A stretch of 64,000 nucleotides of DNA from Roseibium aggregatum (GTDB taxonomy: Bacteria > Pseudomonadota > Alphaproteobacteria > Rhizobiales > Stappiaceae): positions 62,001 through 126,000 of the forward strand of contig NZ_JABFCZ010000001.1 in NCBI RefSeq assembly GCF_014692675.1. Reading direction: 5' to 3'. A model generated the notes under the pieces. The model did no database searches, was not told the origin of the DNA, and saw only the letters and a list, made by a program, of their open reading frames with translations. A program made the position numbers and the translations under genes. This document shows positions 1 through 12,300 of the stretch, piece by piece (position 1 is the stretch's first letter; each line of letters opens with the position of its first letter).

Positions 1-300
1 ACGGCAGCAGGACGCGCTGGCGCAGGAAGCCGGCGGTCTCGACCTCCTTGGGCATGACGAGGGAGTGAAGCTCCACGCCTTCCGGCCTTGCCTTCAGCAC
101 CGGGTCGCCGTCCTCCTCGACAATCCGGGTACCGAGGACCGGATATTCGGCCACCAGCCAGTCGAGCGCCTTTGCAAGGGCCGCGCCGTCGGCAGACTTC
201 ACCCGGAAGGCCAACGGGACATTATATTCGCCGCTTTCGGGGTAAAGGGACTGCAGCACCCACAGGCCCTTCTGCGCCTCGCCGAGGGGGCAGCGATACG
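1..300 (-). other. NRPS condensation domain (N-terminal part)
   Basis: Residues from about 5490 to the window edge read as the start of a condensation domain. A PLGEAQKGLWVLQ stretch matches the C1 motif (S/G-x-A-Q-x-x-L-W-x-L) and is followed by an EYNVPLAF-like strand and the A/E-Y-P-V-L-G-T-R segment that normally precedes the HHxxxDG motif. The catalytic HHxxxDG is not reached. It marks the switch from polyketide to amino acid extension, or a terminal condensation step. Downstream A and PCP domains cannot be seen. Confidence 0.85.
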
Positions 301-3300
301 GGCCGGTGGTTGACGGTTTCTGCTCTGCTGGCCCGGCAACCGGTGCAGCATCACTTGCTTCGGAATCCAGAAAACGGGCCAGCGCCTGCGGCGTCGCATG
401 TGTTTCCAGCGCCTTTTGCGACAGCACCCGGCCGAATGCTTCCTCGACCGCATAAATCAGCCGCATGCGGACCATGGAATCGGCGCCGAGATCCTCGAAG
501 GTCCTCTGCGGATCGAGGTCATCTGCGGAGCAGCCCAGTTCCGCGGCAAGGGTTCGGCAGATAAGCTGAAGCGCGGTTTCGGCGTGTTCGGTTTGCTGGA
601 CCGTTTCGGGGGTCGGCGCTGTCTCGGCCTGCGTTGTTTGCGGCACACTGTCCGGAGCGACCGCTTGCGGCAGCCAGTGTCTCTCCCGGACGAACGGATA
701 GCCCGGCAGGACCAGCATCGGGCCAATGTGGGTTTCATCCTCTTCGGCGGCGGCCAGCGTAGGTTCTATATCAGCCCGATATTCAAAGTCTTCCAGCTTG
801 GCCGCCAGTTCGTCCCCATCCGTGGCGACGATCTCGACGCTAGAGGCAAACGCCTCGCGGCCATATCGCAGCGTGCGCGACAGGGCCGCCATATCGAGGT
901 CTTTGGTCTCGCGTACATAGGCGGCCAGGGACTTCCGCAGCTCGGCAAGCCGGTCTTCCGTTCTGGCAGAAACCGGGAACAGGCGAGGCTGCCGTTCCGC
1001 CGACAATGATTGCTGCACCGGAACCGGCGGGGCTTCCTCCAGAATGAGAAACACGTTCGATCCGCCCGCGCCGAAGGAACTGACCGTCGCGCGCCGAGGC
1101 TGCACCGTGCCGTCGACGACGGGCGCGGACCAGGGCGCCAACTCCGTCTGCGGCCGGAACGGCGTGCCCTGAAGCAATTCGGCAGTTTCGGATGCGGAAG
1201 TTCCAAAGGACGGGAACAGCTCCCTTCGTTCGAACTGCAACAGCACCTTGGTCAGCTGCGCCAGACCGGAAGCGCCTTCCGCATGGCCCATGTTCGTCTT
1301 GACCGAGCCGACGGCGAGCGGAACCTCGCCCGGCCGGTCCGCATAGACCCGGCCGAGCGCCCGCAGCTCGATGGCATCGCCGACCTGCGTGCCGTTGGCC
1401 GCCACCTCGGCATAGCTAACGGTCGCCGGATCGATACCGGCAGTGTCAAAGGCATCCTCGAGCAAACGCACCTGCGCATCCGCATTGGGGACGGCATAGC
1501 CGGCGGAATGGCCCGCGTGATTGGCAAGGCTGCCCTTGATCACCGCGAGCACGCGATCCCCGTCCCGCAGGGCATCGCCAAGCGGCTTCAGAAGGACCGC
1601 ACCGACGCCTTCGGCCGGAAGATAGCCATCGCCGCCGGACAGGGCACGGCTGTCGGCGCTGCTGCCGGCGAGACCACCGCGACTCAGCGCCTCGTATTTG
1701 GCCGGGTGGATCGAGAGATTTACGCCACCGGCGACTGCCAACCGGCATTCGCCGGCACGCAGGCTCTGGCAGGCCTGGTGCACCGCCTGCAGGCCGGAGG
1801 AACACATGCTGTCGACGGCAACGCTCGGTCCCTGCAGGTCAAAGAAGAACGACGTGCGGTTGGCGATGCCGGAATAGGACGACAGGGCCAGCATTGCCCG
1901 GGTTTCGGGATCTGCGGCCAGACCGGGATATTGCTGGTACATGGAACCGACGAAGACGCCGACGCGCTTGTCGTAGTGTTCGGCCAGATAGGGGCGCGTG
2001 TGTCCTCCCCGCTCGAACAGGTGCCAGGCGGTTTCAAGGAACAGCCGTTCCTGGGGGTCGGCCAGATCGGCCGCGCGGGATGAATACCCAAAAAACTCCG
2101 CGTCGAAGCAATCGACGTCGGAAAGGAACCCGCCCCACTTGCAGTAGCTGGCACCGGGTTCGCCCTTGCGCGGCGAATAGCGCGGCAGCAGGTCCAGCCG
2201 CTCCGGCGGAATTTCAGTGACGCAGTCGCGGCCCTTCCGGAGCAGCTCGCCAAAAGCTTCTATCGTGTCCGCACCCGGATAGCGGCCGGCGACGGCGATG
2301 ATCGCGATATCGCCGGTGTTCCTGTCCGGCTCGGGTTCCGGTTCTTCGGCCTTTTCAGATGCAACAACGGGTGGCTGCGGTGCCGATGCGACCGGGTCTA
2401 CCTTCGCGACCGGCTCCTGCCGGGTCATCAGTTCATCGGCAAGACGATTGATGGTCTGGAACTCGAACAGGATCGTTTGCGGCAGCGGACCGAAGGCCGC
2501 TTCGAGGGCCTCGACGATCTCCAGCGAGGAAACGGAATCCACCCCGAACCGGTCGATGGTGTCTTCCGATGCAAGCTTATCTGCCGGAATTCCGAGACAG
2601 GTCGAAAAGCAGGCCTTGATCTGAGCGACGACCTCTTCGCGTGCACCGGAGGCCTCGACCGGCTCGGACCGCCGGACGTCCTCCACCGCTGCCTCGACCA
2701 ATGCCGGTTGCGTTTTTATGGCTTCCGGCTCCGCAGGCCCCATCAGGCGGCGAAGCCGATCATGGTCGCCTTCCAGGACCAGAACCTGATCCTCGTCCGA
2801 TGCAGACAGGATCGCGCTCAGGGCGGCGATGGCCGGAGCGGTTTCCAGCGGACGGACGCCGGCTTCGCGTTCCATGGTCTCGATGGTGCGGGCATCCATG
2901 TGCATGCCGCCGTCGCGCCAGTAGGGCCAGTCGATGGCAATCGTCCGGCCATGGCAGGCGCCTCCGGCCATGCGTGCGTTGCGCAAGGCCGCGAAACGGT
3001 CGAGGAAGGCATTGGCCGCCGCATAGTCGGACTGGCCCGGATTGCCGAGCGCGCCGGCGGCAGAGGCGAACAGCACCAGGAAATCGAGCGGCCGGTTGCC
3101 GAGCGCTTCGTCCAGAATCCGCGTGCCGGTCACCTTGGGCGCCAGGACCTCGCGCAGCGTCGCCTCGTCCTTGGTCGCCAGCAGGCCGTCGCGGGTCAGT
3201 CCGGCGCCGTGGAAGACCCCGTCCAGGTGCCCGTCAATGACATCGATCTCGGCCAGCAGATCCGACACCGCATCCCGGCTCGTCACGTCGATGCGGCGGT

Positions 3301-6300
3301 AGTGAACGGTCGCGCCCATTTCCTCCAGGTCTTTCAGGCGCTGTTCGACCTCCGGCTTCAGATGCGACCGCCCGGTCAGCCACAGCGAAGGCCGCACGCC
3401 GCTTCCGGCAATCGCTTCGGCGACATGGAGGCCGATACCGCCGGCCCCGCCGGTCAGGAGATAGACGCCATCCTGCTTCCAGGGCGACCGCTCCGGCCCT
3501 GCCTTTGGCGCCACCTCGCCCCAGGACCGGACCAGTCGGCGGCCTTTCCGGTAGCGGATATAAGTCCGCTCGGAGGCACAGGCGGCGTCCGTAGTCAGCC
3601 GAGCTACGACATCGTCACCGCTGTCCACCGCAACAAGCTGGCAGGACAGGCTCCGGTGTTCCAGGGCGGCACAGCGCAACAGACCGTCGAGACCTTCCAG
3701 GAGGCTGTCCTCGCCATCTGCGGGAACGACAACCTGCACGACGGCCTGTTGCGGCCGTCTCCGGGCCAGGTCCTGCAGCAGTTTCATCAGCCGCACGGCA
3801 TGGAATTCATACCGGTTATCGACTGGGCCATCCGGTGCCTCCAGCGCAACAACCTTGGTATCAGGCCCTTTCAGACGACCGGCGACGCCGGGATCCGAAG
3901 CCAGAGAACCGCAAAGCACGATAATTCTGTCTTTAGCCGGCAAATCTGTCCCGATAGCAGGGACCTGGTCCCGCCAGACAGGCGCGAACAGAAGCGGCAA
4001 TGGCGCCGGTTCCGGATTCATCTCCGGTTTCGGGGGATTTGCCGTTCCCTCGATATCCGGAAGCCAGCAAAGGTCCTCGGCAAAGGGATAGGTGGGAAGG
4101 CTGATCGGCACCGGTTTCGGACCCGGCCGCAACGCCGCCCAGTCGACCAGCGCGCCTTGCACCCATTTTTCCGCGATCACCGCCAGCGAGAGCGAGAGGT
4201 CTGCGGCCGGTTGGCCGACTGCGGCGCGTGACCGAAAGATGCCGTCACCATCGGCCTGACCGGCAAGAGCCCGTTCCAGCTTCGCCGCCAGGTCCGCCTT
4301 GTCCCTTGCAACGATTGCAAGGCGTTCCTCGAACGCCTCCCGGCCCTCCTGCAGCGTGAAGGCGACAGACGGCAAGTCCTTCTCGCCCAGGTCCTGGAGG
4401 GTCGAACGGAAATTATTGAGCAGAACCCGCAGCCGTTCCGGGTCGCGTGCCGAGAACGGATAGATCGCGGGACCTGCTGAAACGGCCGGCCGCGCCTGTC
4501 CGAGATGTTCGGCAATCACAATATGCGCGTTCGAGCCGCCGGCGCCGAAGGACGACAGGCCTGCGACCCTCGGCAGAGACCTGTCAGCTGCCACAGGCTG
4601 CGGCCAGCCTTCCAGCCGACGCTGGACACGGAAGGGCGAAGTTTCGAACGGAATATTCGGATTGAGGGTCTCCGCATGGAGCGACGGAGCGAGCTGACCG
4701 TGCTTCAGTTGCAGCAGGATTTTCGTCAGACCGGCAATTCCCGCAGCACTTTCGCCGTGACCGATATTGGATTTCACCGAGCCGATGGCGCAGATGTGGT
4801 TCCCGCTCCCCTGCCCGCGCCAGGCCTTGGTAAGGGCTGCGATCTCGATCGGGTCGCCCAGGGTCGTTCCGGTGCCGTGGGCCTCAACGTAGCTTACCTC
4901 TTCCGGCGCAATTCCGGCGCGTTCCATGGCCTTTTCGATGACCGCCGTCTGGGCAGCCGGATTGGGAACCGTATAGCCGTTGGTCTTGCCGCCGTGATTA
5001 AGCGCCGAGCCCAGGATCACACCGTGGATCCGGTCGCCATCGGCCTCCGCCCGACTCAGGGGCTTGAGCAGGACCGCGCCGACACCTTCCGCAGGCACAT
5101 AGCCGTCGCCGCCTTCGCCGAAACTGCCGCAACGCCCCGTGGTGGACAGGAACCGGCCCTGCGCCAGCGTCAGGTACTTGTTCGGATGCGGCGTCAGGTT
5201 GACCCCGCCGGCCAGAGCCACGGAACAACTGCCCGAGCGCAGGCTGTCACAGGCAAGATGGATCGCCGTCAGGGACGACGAGCACATGCTGTCGACCGTC
5301 ATGCTCGGCCCGTGGAAATTGCAGAAATAGGAGACCCGGTTGGCAACACCGGCCGGGCTGGTGCCGATCGCAAGCGGCTGGCCCTGCGCCTGGCGTTCCG
5401 GACCGTTGAGCTGGTACTCTTCCCACATGACACCGACAAAGACACCGACATCGCCGCCGCGCAGGCTTTCCCGGTCCGGCGCCACGGTTGCCCGCGTATA
5501 GCCGGCGTCCTCCAGGGTTTCCCAGGCGCATTGCAGGAACAGGCGCTCCTGCGGGTCCATCAACTGTGCTTCCCGGGGGGCGATGTTGAAGAACATCGGG
5601 TCGAACCGGTCATGACCGTCGATGAAGCCGCCCCATTTGCAGGTGGTCTTGCCCGGCTGCCGGACAGGGTCGAAGAAGCGGCTGTGGTCCCACCTGCCGG
5701 CCGGCACCTCGGTGACGCTGTCGCGACCGGCCGCCAAGTTCCGCCAGAATTCGGAAAGGGTCCGCGCGCCGGGATAGCGGCCGGCAACGCCGATGATCGC
5801 AATCGGCTCATCCGCTGCCAGTGGTCCGCGCCTTTTTTCTTCGCGCGCCTCTGCCGGGACCGACTTTGCAGGGGTCTCTTCCGCCGAGCCGACAATGGCA
5901 CTCAGTCTCTCCGAATGCTCATCCAAGAAATGATCGAGGAGCGCGTCAAGCGTCTGGTGCTCGAAGAACAGGGTCTTGGACAGCGGCCCGAAATCGCGCT
6001 CCAGCACATCGGTCAGCTGTATGATCAGGACGGAGTCGATGCCGTAGTCCTCGAGCGGAGCCGACAAGGATATGGCGGAGGCGTCGATCTCGGTTTCGCG
6101 CGCAACCAGATCGATGAAATACCGTTCGGCAGCGCTCCGGAGGGGAACGGTGTCCGATGCCTTTTCCGTGAGCAGCGGCCGATCCCCGGACACCTGCGGC
6201 AGCAGACGCAGCGAAAAGCCCGCGATCCGGACACAGGTCCGGCCGCTGTCATCGGCAAGATCGATATCCAGTTTGTGGATGCTGTTGGCTGACGAGACGG

Positions 6301-9300
6301 TTCGCAGATGCGCCCACATGGTTTTTTCTGTCGGCCCGAGGATCTCCATCCGGTCGATACCGAAGGGTAGCGCCGGGCCGGTTCCGCCGTCATCGGAGAA
6401 GGAAACGAGAGCGGCATGGAAGGCCGCATCGATCAGGCTTGGATGCAGGACAAAGCCGCCACCTTCCGCTTCTGCGGCCCGGGGCAGTTGCAGCCGCGCC
6501 AAGACACCGTCAGCTCCGGATTTCAGTTCGGTCACCGCGCGAAAGGCCGGTCCGTAGTCGATGCCGAGAGCGGCATAGGAGGCATAGAGCCAGTCGGGGT
6601 CGTGTTCCGTCCGGCAGGAACGCTTCAGGGCCTCCAGATCCATGTGCGGCATCGGACCGGTCGTGTCGGAGATACCGGTATTTCCACGCATGTAATCGGA
6701 CTGTGAACCGTCATCGGCCGTCAGCCGGAACGACCAGGCCTGTTCGCCGGTTTCGCTCATCCGGACGCGGAGATCCATCTCGCCGCTGTCCAGTTCCACC
6801 GGTCTGCGCCAGGTCACATTCGCGAGGACCAGCGGCAGGCCATCGGCGTGAACTTTCTTCGAGGCCGCCTCACGGACGAGTTCCAGGCTCATGGCCCCGG
6901 GCAGGATGCGGCTGCCGCGGATCCGATGATCCCGCAGGTAAAAGGCGTCTGCGTTCAGGTGAACCTTGAAATCCCCGCCTTCGTCATCGCCGGGTGCCGA
7001 AGCGATCAGGGATTGTGGCGTCGGCGTCTGATGCGCCACCGTTTTCGGCCGACCGGCATTATCGATGCAATAGATATCGCGCGCGAACGGATAAGTCGGC
7101 AGCCTCAGGCGCCGGTGCGATCCGGTATTGAGCGCGTTCCAATCCACCTTGCCACCGCTAACCCATTGTTCCGCGATGCCATGTGGCCCTGCCTCGCCGA
7201 CAGGCGTGTTTGCCCCTTCACTGCTCGGTTTGGCACGGCCGCGGCAGATGCCCGGTGCGGCGCGATCTTCCAGAAATGTCTTCAGGCGCTCGACAAGGTC
7301 GTCCACGGTTCCGGCGACGATTGCCAGCCGGTCTGCCAGTTCGGCCCGGCCGACCTGCAACGTGAAGGAAAGATCGCCCAGGTCCCTGTTTTCGATCCGG
7401 CCGCTTTCGAGCATGCAAAGCAGATTGCGGGCGCTTTCCTTCAGACTCTCCGGATCACGTGCGGAAAGAACGACAACGACGGGACCATCCGGCTCCGCCC
7501 GCAAAAGCGTTTTCGCCGGACGATATTCCTCAAGCACCACATGCGCGTTGACACCGCCGAAACCGAAACTGCTGATACCGGCACGCAGCGGCAGCGGGTT
7601 GCCGTTTTCGTCCCGGACCGGGGTCCACTCACATGCGCTGCGAACAATCTCGAACGGGCTGTCGCTCAGGTCGATATACGGGTTGATGTCCTCGCAGTGG
7701 AGGCTCGGCGCCAGTTGCCGGTGCCCGAACTGCTGCAGGACCTTGATCACCCCGGCGACACCGGCGGCCAGTTCCAGGTGGCCGATGTTGGTCTTCACCG
7801 AGCCAAGCCGGCAGCCGTCGCTGTCGAGACGGTCGTTTGTTTCCGGCAGGGAGCGGAAGGCCGATTTCAGGGCATTGACCTCGACCGGATCGCCGAGGGC
7901 TGTCCCGGTGCCATGGGCCTCGATATAGCCGACCGAACGCGGATCGATCCCGGCCCGTAAATAGGCGGTGCGCAGGAGGTCCGCCTGGGCTTCCGTGTTC
8001 GGCGCGGTCAAGGAATTGGCGTGACCGCCGTGGTTGATCGCCGTTGCGCGCACGACGGCAAGAACCGGGTCGCCATCGCGCTCGGCATCCGACAGGCGGC
8101 GGAGGAACAGCATGCCGACGCCTTCGCCGCGCACGTAGCCGTTTGCTGAAGCGGAAAACGTCTTGCAGCGCCCGTCCGGCGACAGCATGCCGGCGCGGGC
8201 GAAGTTGATATGGGCGTCCGGCGTGATGATCGTGTTGACGCCGCCGACCAGCGCCATGTCGCAGTCGCCGGCCCGGATGGCCTGCACCGCCCGGTGCAGG
8301 GCCACCAGCGAACTGGAGCAGGCCGTCTCGACCGGTTCGCTGGGCCCGTGCAGATCGAGGAAATAGCTAATCCGGTTCGGGCCGACGGAGGGAACGGACC
8401 CGGTCGCGACATAGCCCTCGCCGCCGGTATCCTCGCCAATCCTCTCGCAATAGCCGCTGGACGACGTGCCGACGAAGACGCCGACCTTTTGACCTGCAAG
8501 GCTCTTCGGCGAATGTCCGGCATCCTCGATCGCCTTCCAGGCATGCATCAGCATCAGGCGCTGCTGCGGGTCCATGAGTTTCGCTTCGCGCGGCGAAATG
8601 GCGAAGAACAGCGGATCGAATTCGAACACCCGGTCGATGAAGCCGCCCCAGTGGATGTTCGTCTTGCCCGGGTCCTGTCGCGGATCGCCGTCGATCTCTT
8701 TCCAGTCCCAGCGATCGGCCGGGATGCGGGTGATGCAATCGCGTCCGGAAATCAGGTTGGACCAGAAGGCGTCGGCGTCTTCCGCCATCGGGAAGCAGCA
8801 GCTCTGGCCGACGATGACGACGGGATCGTCGTCATCGGCTGCTGCCCGCCGATCGGTGCCGAAGCCTGTTTCGGAAGCTTGCGCCGAGGCAACCGGCGCG
8901 ACCGGTTCCTTTTCCGCCTCCGCGACAATTCCCAGTTGCTCCTCCGACAGGTCGCCGGCGATGTGGCGCGCGAGCCGTTCCAGGGTCGCGTATTCGAAGA
9001 AATCGGCGGGTGTCAGCGACAGGCCGAGCTCCGCGTTGATCCGCGAGGCAAAGGCGGTCATCGTCACCGAGTCGAAGCCGAAATCGCCGAGTTCAGCCTC
9101 CACGTCCAGCTCCGAGGGATCGACTTCCAGGGTGCGTGCGGCAATACCGGTGACAAGCCGAAGCGTCGCGGCGTGTCTCGCTTCCTCACCGATGACGGCG
9201 GCGTCGGTCTCGACAGCCGGACTTGCCGGAACGGTCTTGCCGGATTGTTCAACGGCACGGACCGCGAAACCCTCCAGCCGGATCACGACGGTGCCGTCGT

Positions 9301-12300
9301 CATCGCAGACATCGATGGACGCGCCGGTGTCTCCCGCCCGAACGACTGCCCACATGCGTTCGCCGGTCCGGCCATAGACGGCGACCCGGCGCACGGCGTA
9401 AGGCAAAGCAGTTCCGTTTGCCGCGTCCTGTTCCAGCCCGATCAGCGCCTGCAGGGCACCATCGAGAATGGACGGATTCAGCTCAGGATCACGGTCGGCT
9501 TCCGCCGGAAGCTCCAGCCGGGTGACGGCAATACCCGGCCCCTGCCACAGGCCGGTGATCGCGCGCTGTGCTGGACCGTAGCGAAGCCCGAAGTCTTCGA
9601 AGCGGCGGTAGATGTCCGCAACATCGAGCGTGCGGGTGGCCGCCGCCCTTGCGGCGCCAAGATCGATCTTCGGAGCTGTTTCCCCGCCGAGTGCACGGAC
9701 AGCACCCTGCGCATGCGCACGCTTTCCCGCCGGTCCGGTCGTGAAAATGGAATACCGGGAACTCCCCGAAGGTTCCTCCTGCAGCGAAACTTCGAGACGC
9801 TCTGGTCCTGCGGTTATCGAGACCGGGCTGGTCCAGGTGTGCCCGATGAGTTCGAAACCTTTCGAACCGGAACCGGCGAAGGCCCGGCGCAGAAGTTCAA
9901 AGGACATCACGCCCGGCAGGACCTTGACGTCCTCGACCAGATGATCGCGCAGGAAACTTTCCGAGCCGTCGAAGGCAAACGTCGATGTGCTTGAAGCTGC
10001 CGGTTCCCTGGCCGAAGCCTGTGGCCCTTTGCCGACCCAGAATTCCGTTTTCGCAAACGGATAGCCGGGCAAGGAGATCCGCTTCCCCGGACGTTCCTTG
10101 CGCACCGTTCGCCAATCGACATTGAAGCCGCCGACCCAGAGCGCCAGGAGATCCTCCGCCCGGCCTCTTTCGGCAAGTCCGGCTGCAGCTTCGCGCAACG
10201 GTCCGTCGCTTTCGAGAACCGACATGGTCTTGCGGTTGGTCTTCACCCGGCCGGTCTGGAGGCCCGTGTCCGTTTCCCCTGCCAGCCAGGCGTTGAGACG
10301 CTCCAGCATCTGCGCCTTGCTTTGCGCGACAAGGCCCAGGCGGAATTCCATCGGGTCACGCGCAATCTGCAGCGTATGGGCGATATCGCACAGACTTGCT
10401 GCCTGATCGGGCGCGGACAGGAACGCCACGAGTCGGTCTGCCATTTCCTTGAGCTGCGCTTCCGACTTGGCGGACAGAATGATCAGCTCGGGATCGGCTG
10501 ACGGTTCCGAAGCGTGCGCCTGATCTTGCGGAGCCGGATATTCCTCCAGCACCACATGGGCATTGCTGCCGCCGAAGCCGAAGCTGCTGACGCCGGCGCG
10601 GCGCGGCAGGATATTGCCGTCCGCATCGATCAGGTGGGACCAGTCGGTTTCGTGTTGCGCAACATGGAACGGGCTGCCCGCGAGCTTCAGATAGGGATTG
10701 AGCGCGTCGCAATGGAGCGTCCTGGCGATTTCGCCATGGCGCATCTGCAGCAGAACCTTGATCAGCCCGGCGATACCGGCTGCCAGTTCCAGATGGCCGA
10801 TGTTGGATTTCACAGAACCTATGGCGCAGCTTTGCGCCGGTGCCGGGCCGAAGGTCGCTTCCGCATTGGAGCTGAGATCCGCAAAGGCGCTGGTCAGGGC
10901 CTCGACCTCGATCGGGTCTCCCAGCGGCGTGCCCGTGCCATGGGCCTCGATATAGCCGACCGTGCGCGGATCGATGCCGGCGCGGGCATAGGCGGTGCGC
11001 AGCAGCTCCGCCTGGGCCTTCGGATTGGGTGCGGTCAGGGACGCCGCATGGCCGCCGTGGTTTTCCGCGCTGGCGCGGATAACGGCCAGGATTCGGTCGC
11101 CGTCGCGATCGGCATCGGCAAGGGATTTAAGGAACACCAGGCCGACGCCTTCGCCCCGCGTGTAGCCGTCCGCGTTGGCCGAGAACGGCTTGCAGTGGCC
11201 TTCCGGCGACAGCATGCCCGCCTTGGAAAAACCGACGAAGGCTTCCGGCAGCAGCAGGGCATTGATGCCGCCGGCAATTGCCGCCGAGCAATGGCCGGAG
11301 CGGATTGCCTCGACCGCCCGGTGAACGGCGATCAGGGCGCTGGAACAGGCGGTCTCGACGGCAACGCTGGGGCCGTGGAAATCATAAGTATAGCTGATGC
11401 GGTTCGGGCCGAGCGACGGGGCGAGCGCCGTCATGGAATAGCCCTCGATACCGACCCCGGCTTGCGCGATCAGCCGGCTGTAGCCGGTGTCCGCCGTACC
11501 GATGAAGACCCCGGTCCTGGAACCGGCAAGGGCCGAGGGCGCGTAGCCGGCATCTTCCATCACCCGCCAGGCCTGGGTGAGCAGGAGCCGCTGCTGCGGA
11601 TCCATCATCCGCGCTTCCGGCGCCGAGATGCCGAAGAACGGCGCGTCGAAGGCGGCGATACCGTCAATGAAGCCGCCCCATTTGGCATTGCCCTTGCCCG
11701 GCTCCGACAGCGGATCGCCCCAATAGGCGCGCCAGTCCCAACGCTCCGGCGGCACCTCGGAAATACAGTCACGGCCTTCCTTCAGCACCTGCCAGAAGGC
11801 ATCCACATCCGGCGCGCCCGGGAACTGTCCACTCATGCCGATGATGGCAACGAGACCAACTTCAGGCTGGTTCTCGGCAGGCGCAGCGGCCCTCGGTTCG
11901 ACAATGGCTCGGCGGGCCGGCGGCTCCGGCACCGGTTCAGGCGATAGGGTTGCCTCTTCCTGTTCCGGTTCAACCGGCAGGCTAGCGCCAAGTGCTGCGG
12001 CCATGGCGCCGGTTTCTTCCTCGCTCAGATGACCGGCCAAGCCATCGAGGGTCGGATACTCGAAGAAGAGGGTCGGCGTCAGATCCAGATCGAAGCGGTC
12101 GTTGAGCCGGTTGGCGAACTGGGTGAAGCCGATGGAATCGAAACCGTATTCGGTGAGTTCCACATCCGGATCGAGATCGTCGGCCGAGACCTTGAGCTGG
12201 GTACTGGCCTCGTCGACCAGGCCTGCCAGAACGAGACGGCGCAGATCGGCGGATGGCGCGGGCGCGGTCTTGACCGGCGAAGCGGCGGCGGGCCGATCGG

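Noticed and set aside
2477-6292. Long plus-strand open frames (for example 2477-4231 and 4505-6292) opposite the PKS genes
   Set aside because: They are antisense shadows caused by high GC; the minus-strand reading has continuous KS, KR and ACP motifs, while the plus-strand translations have no recognisable domain.
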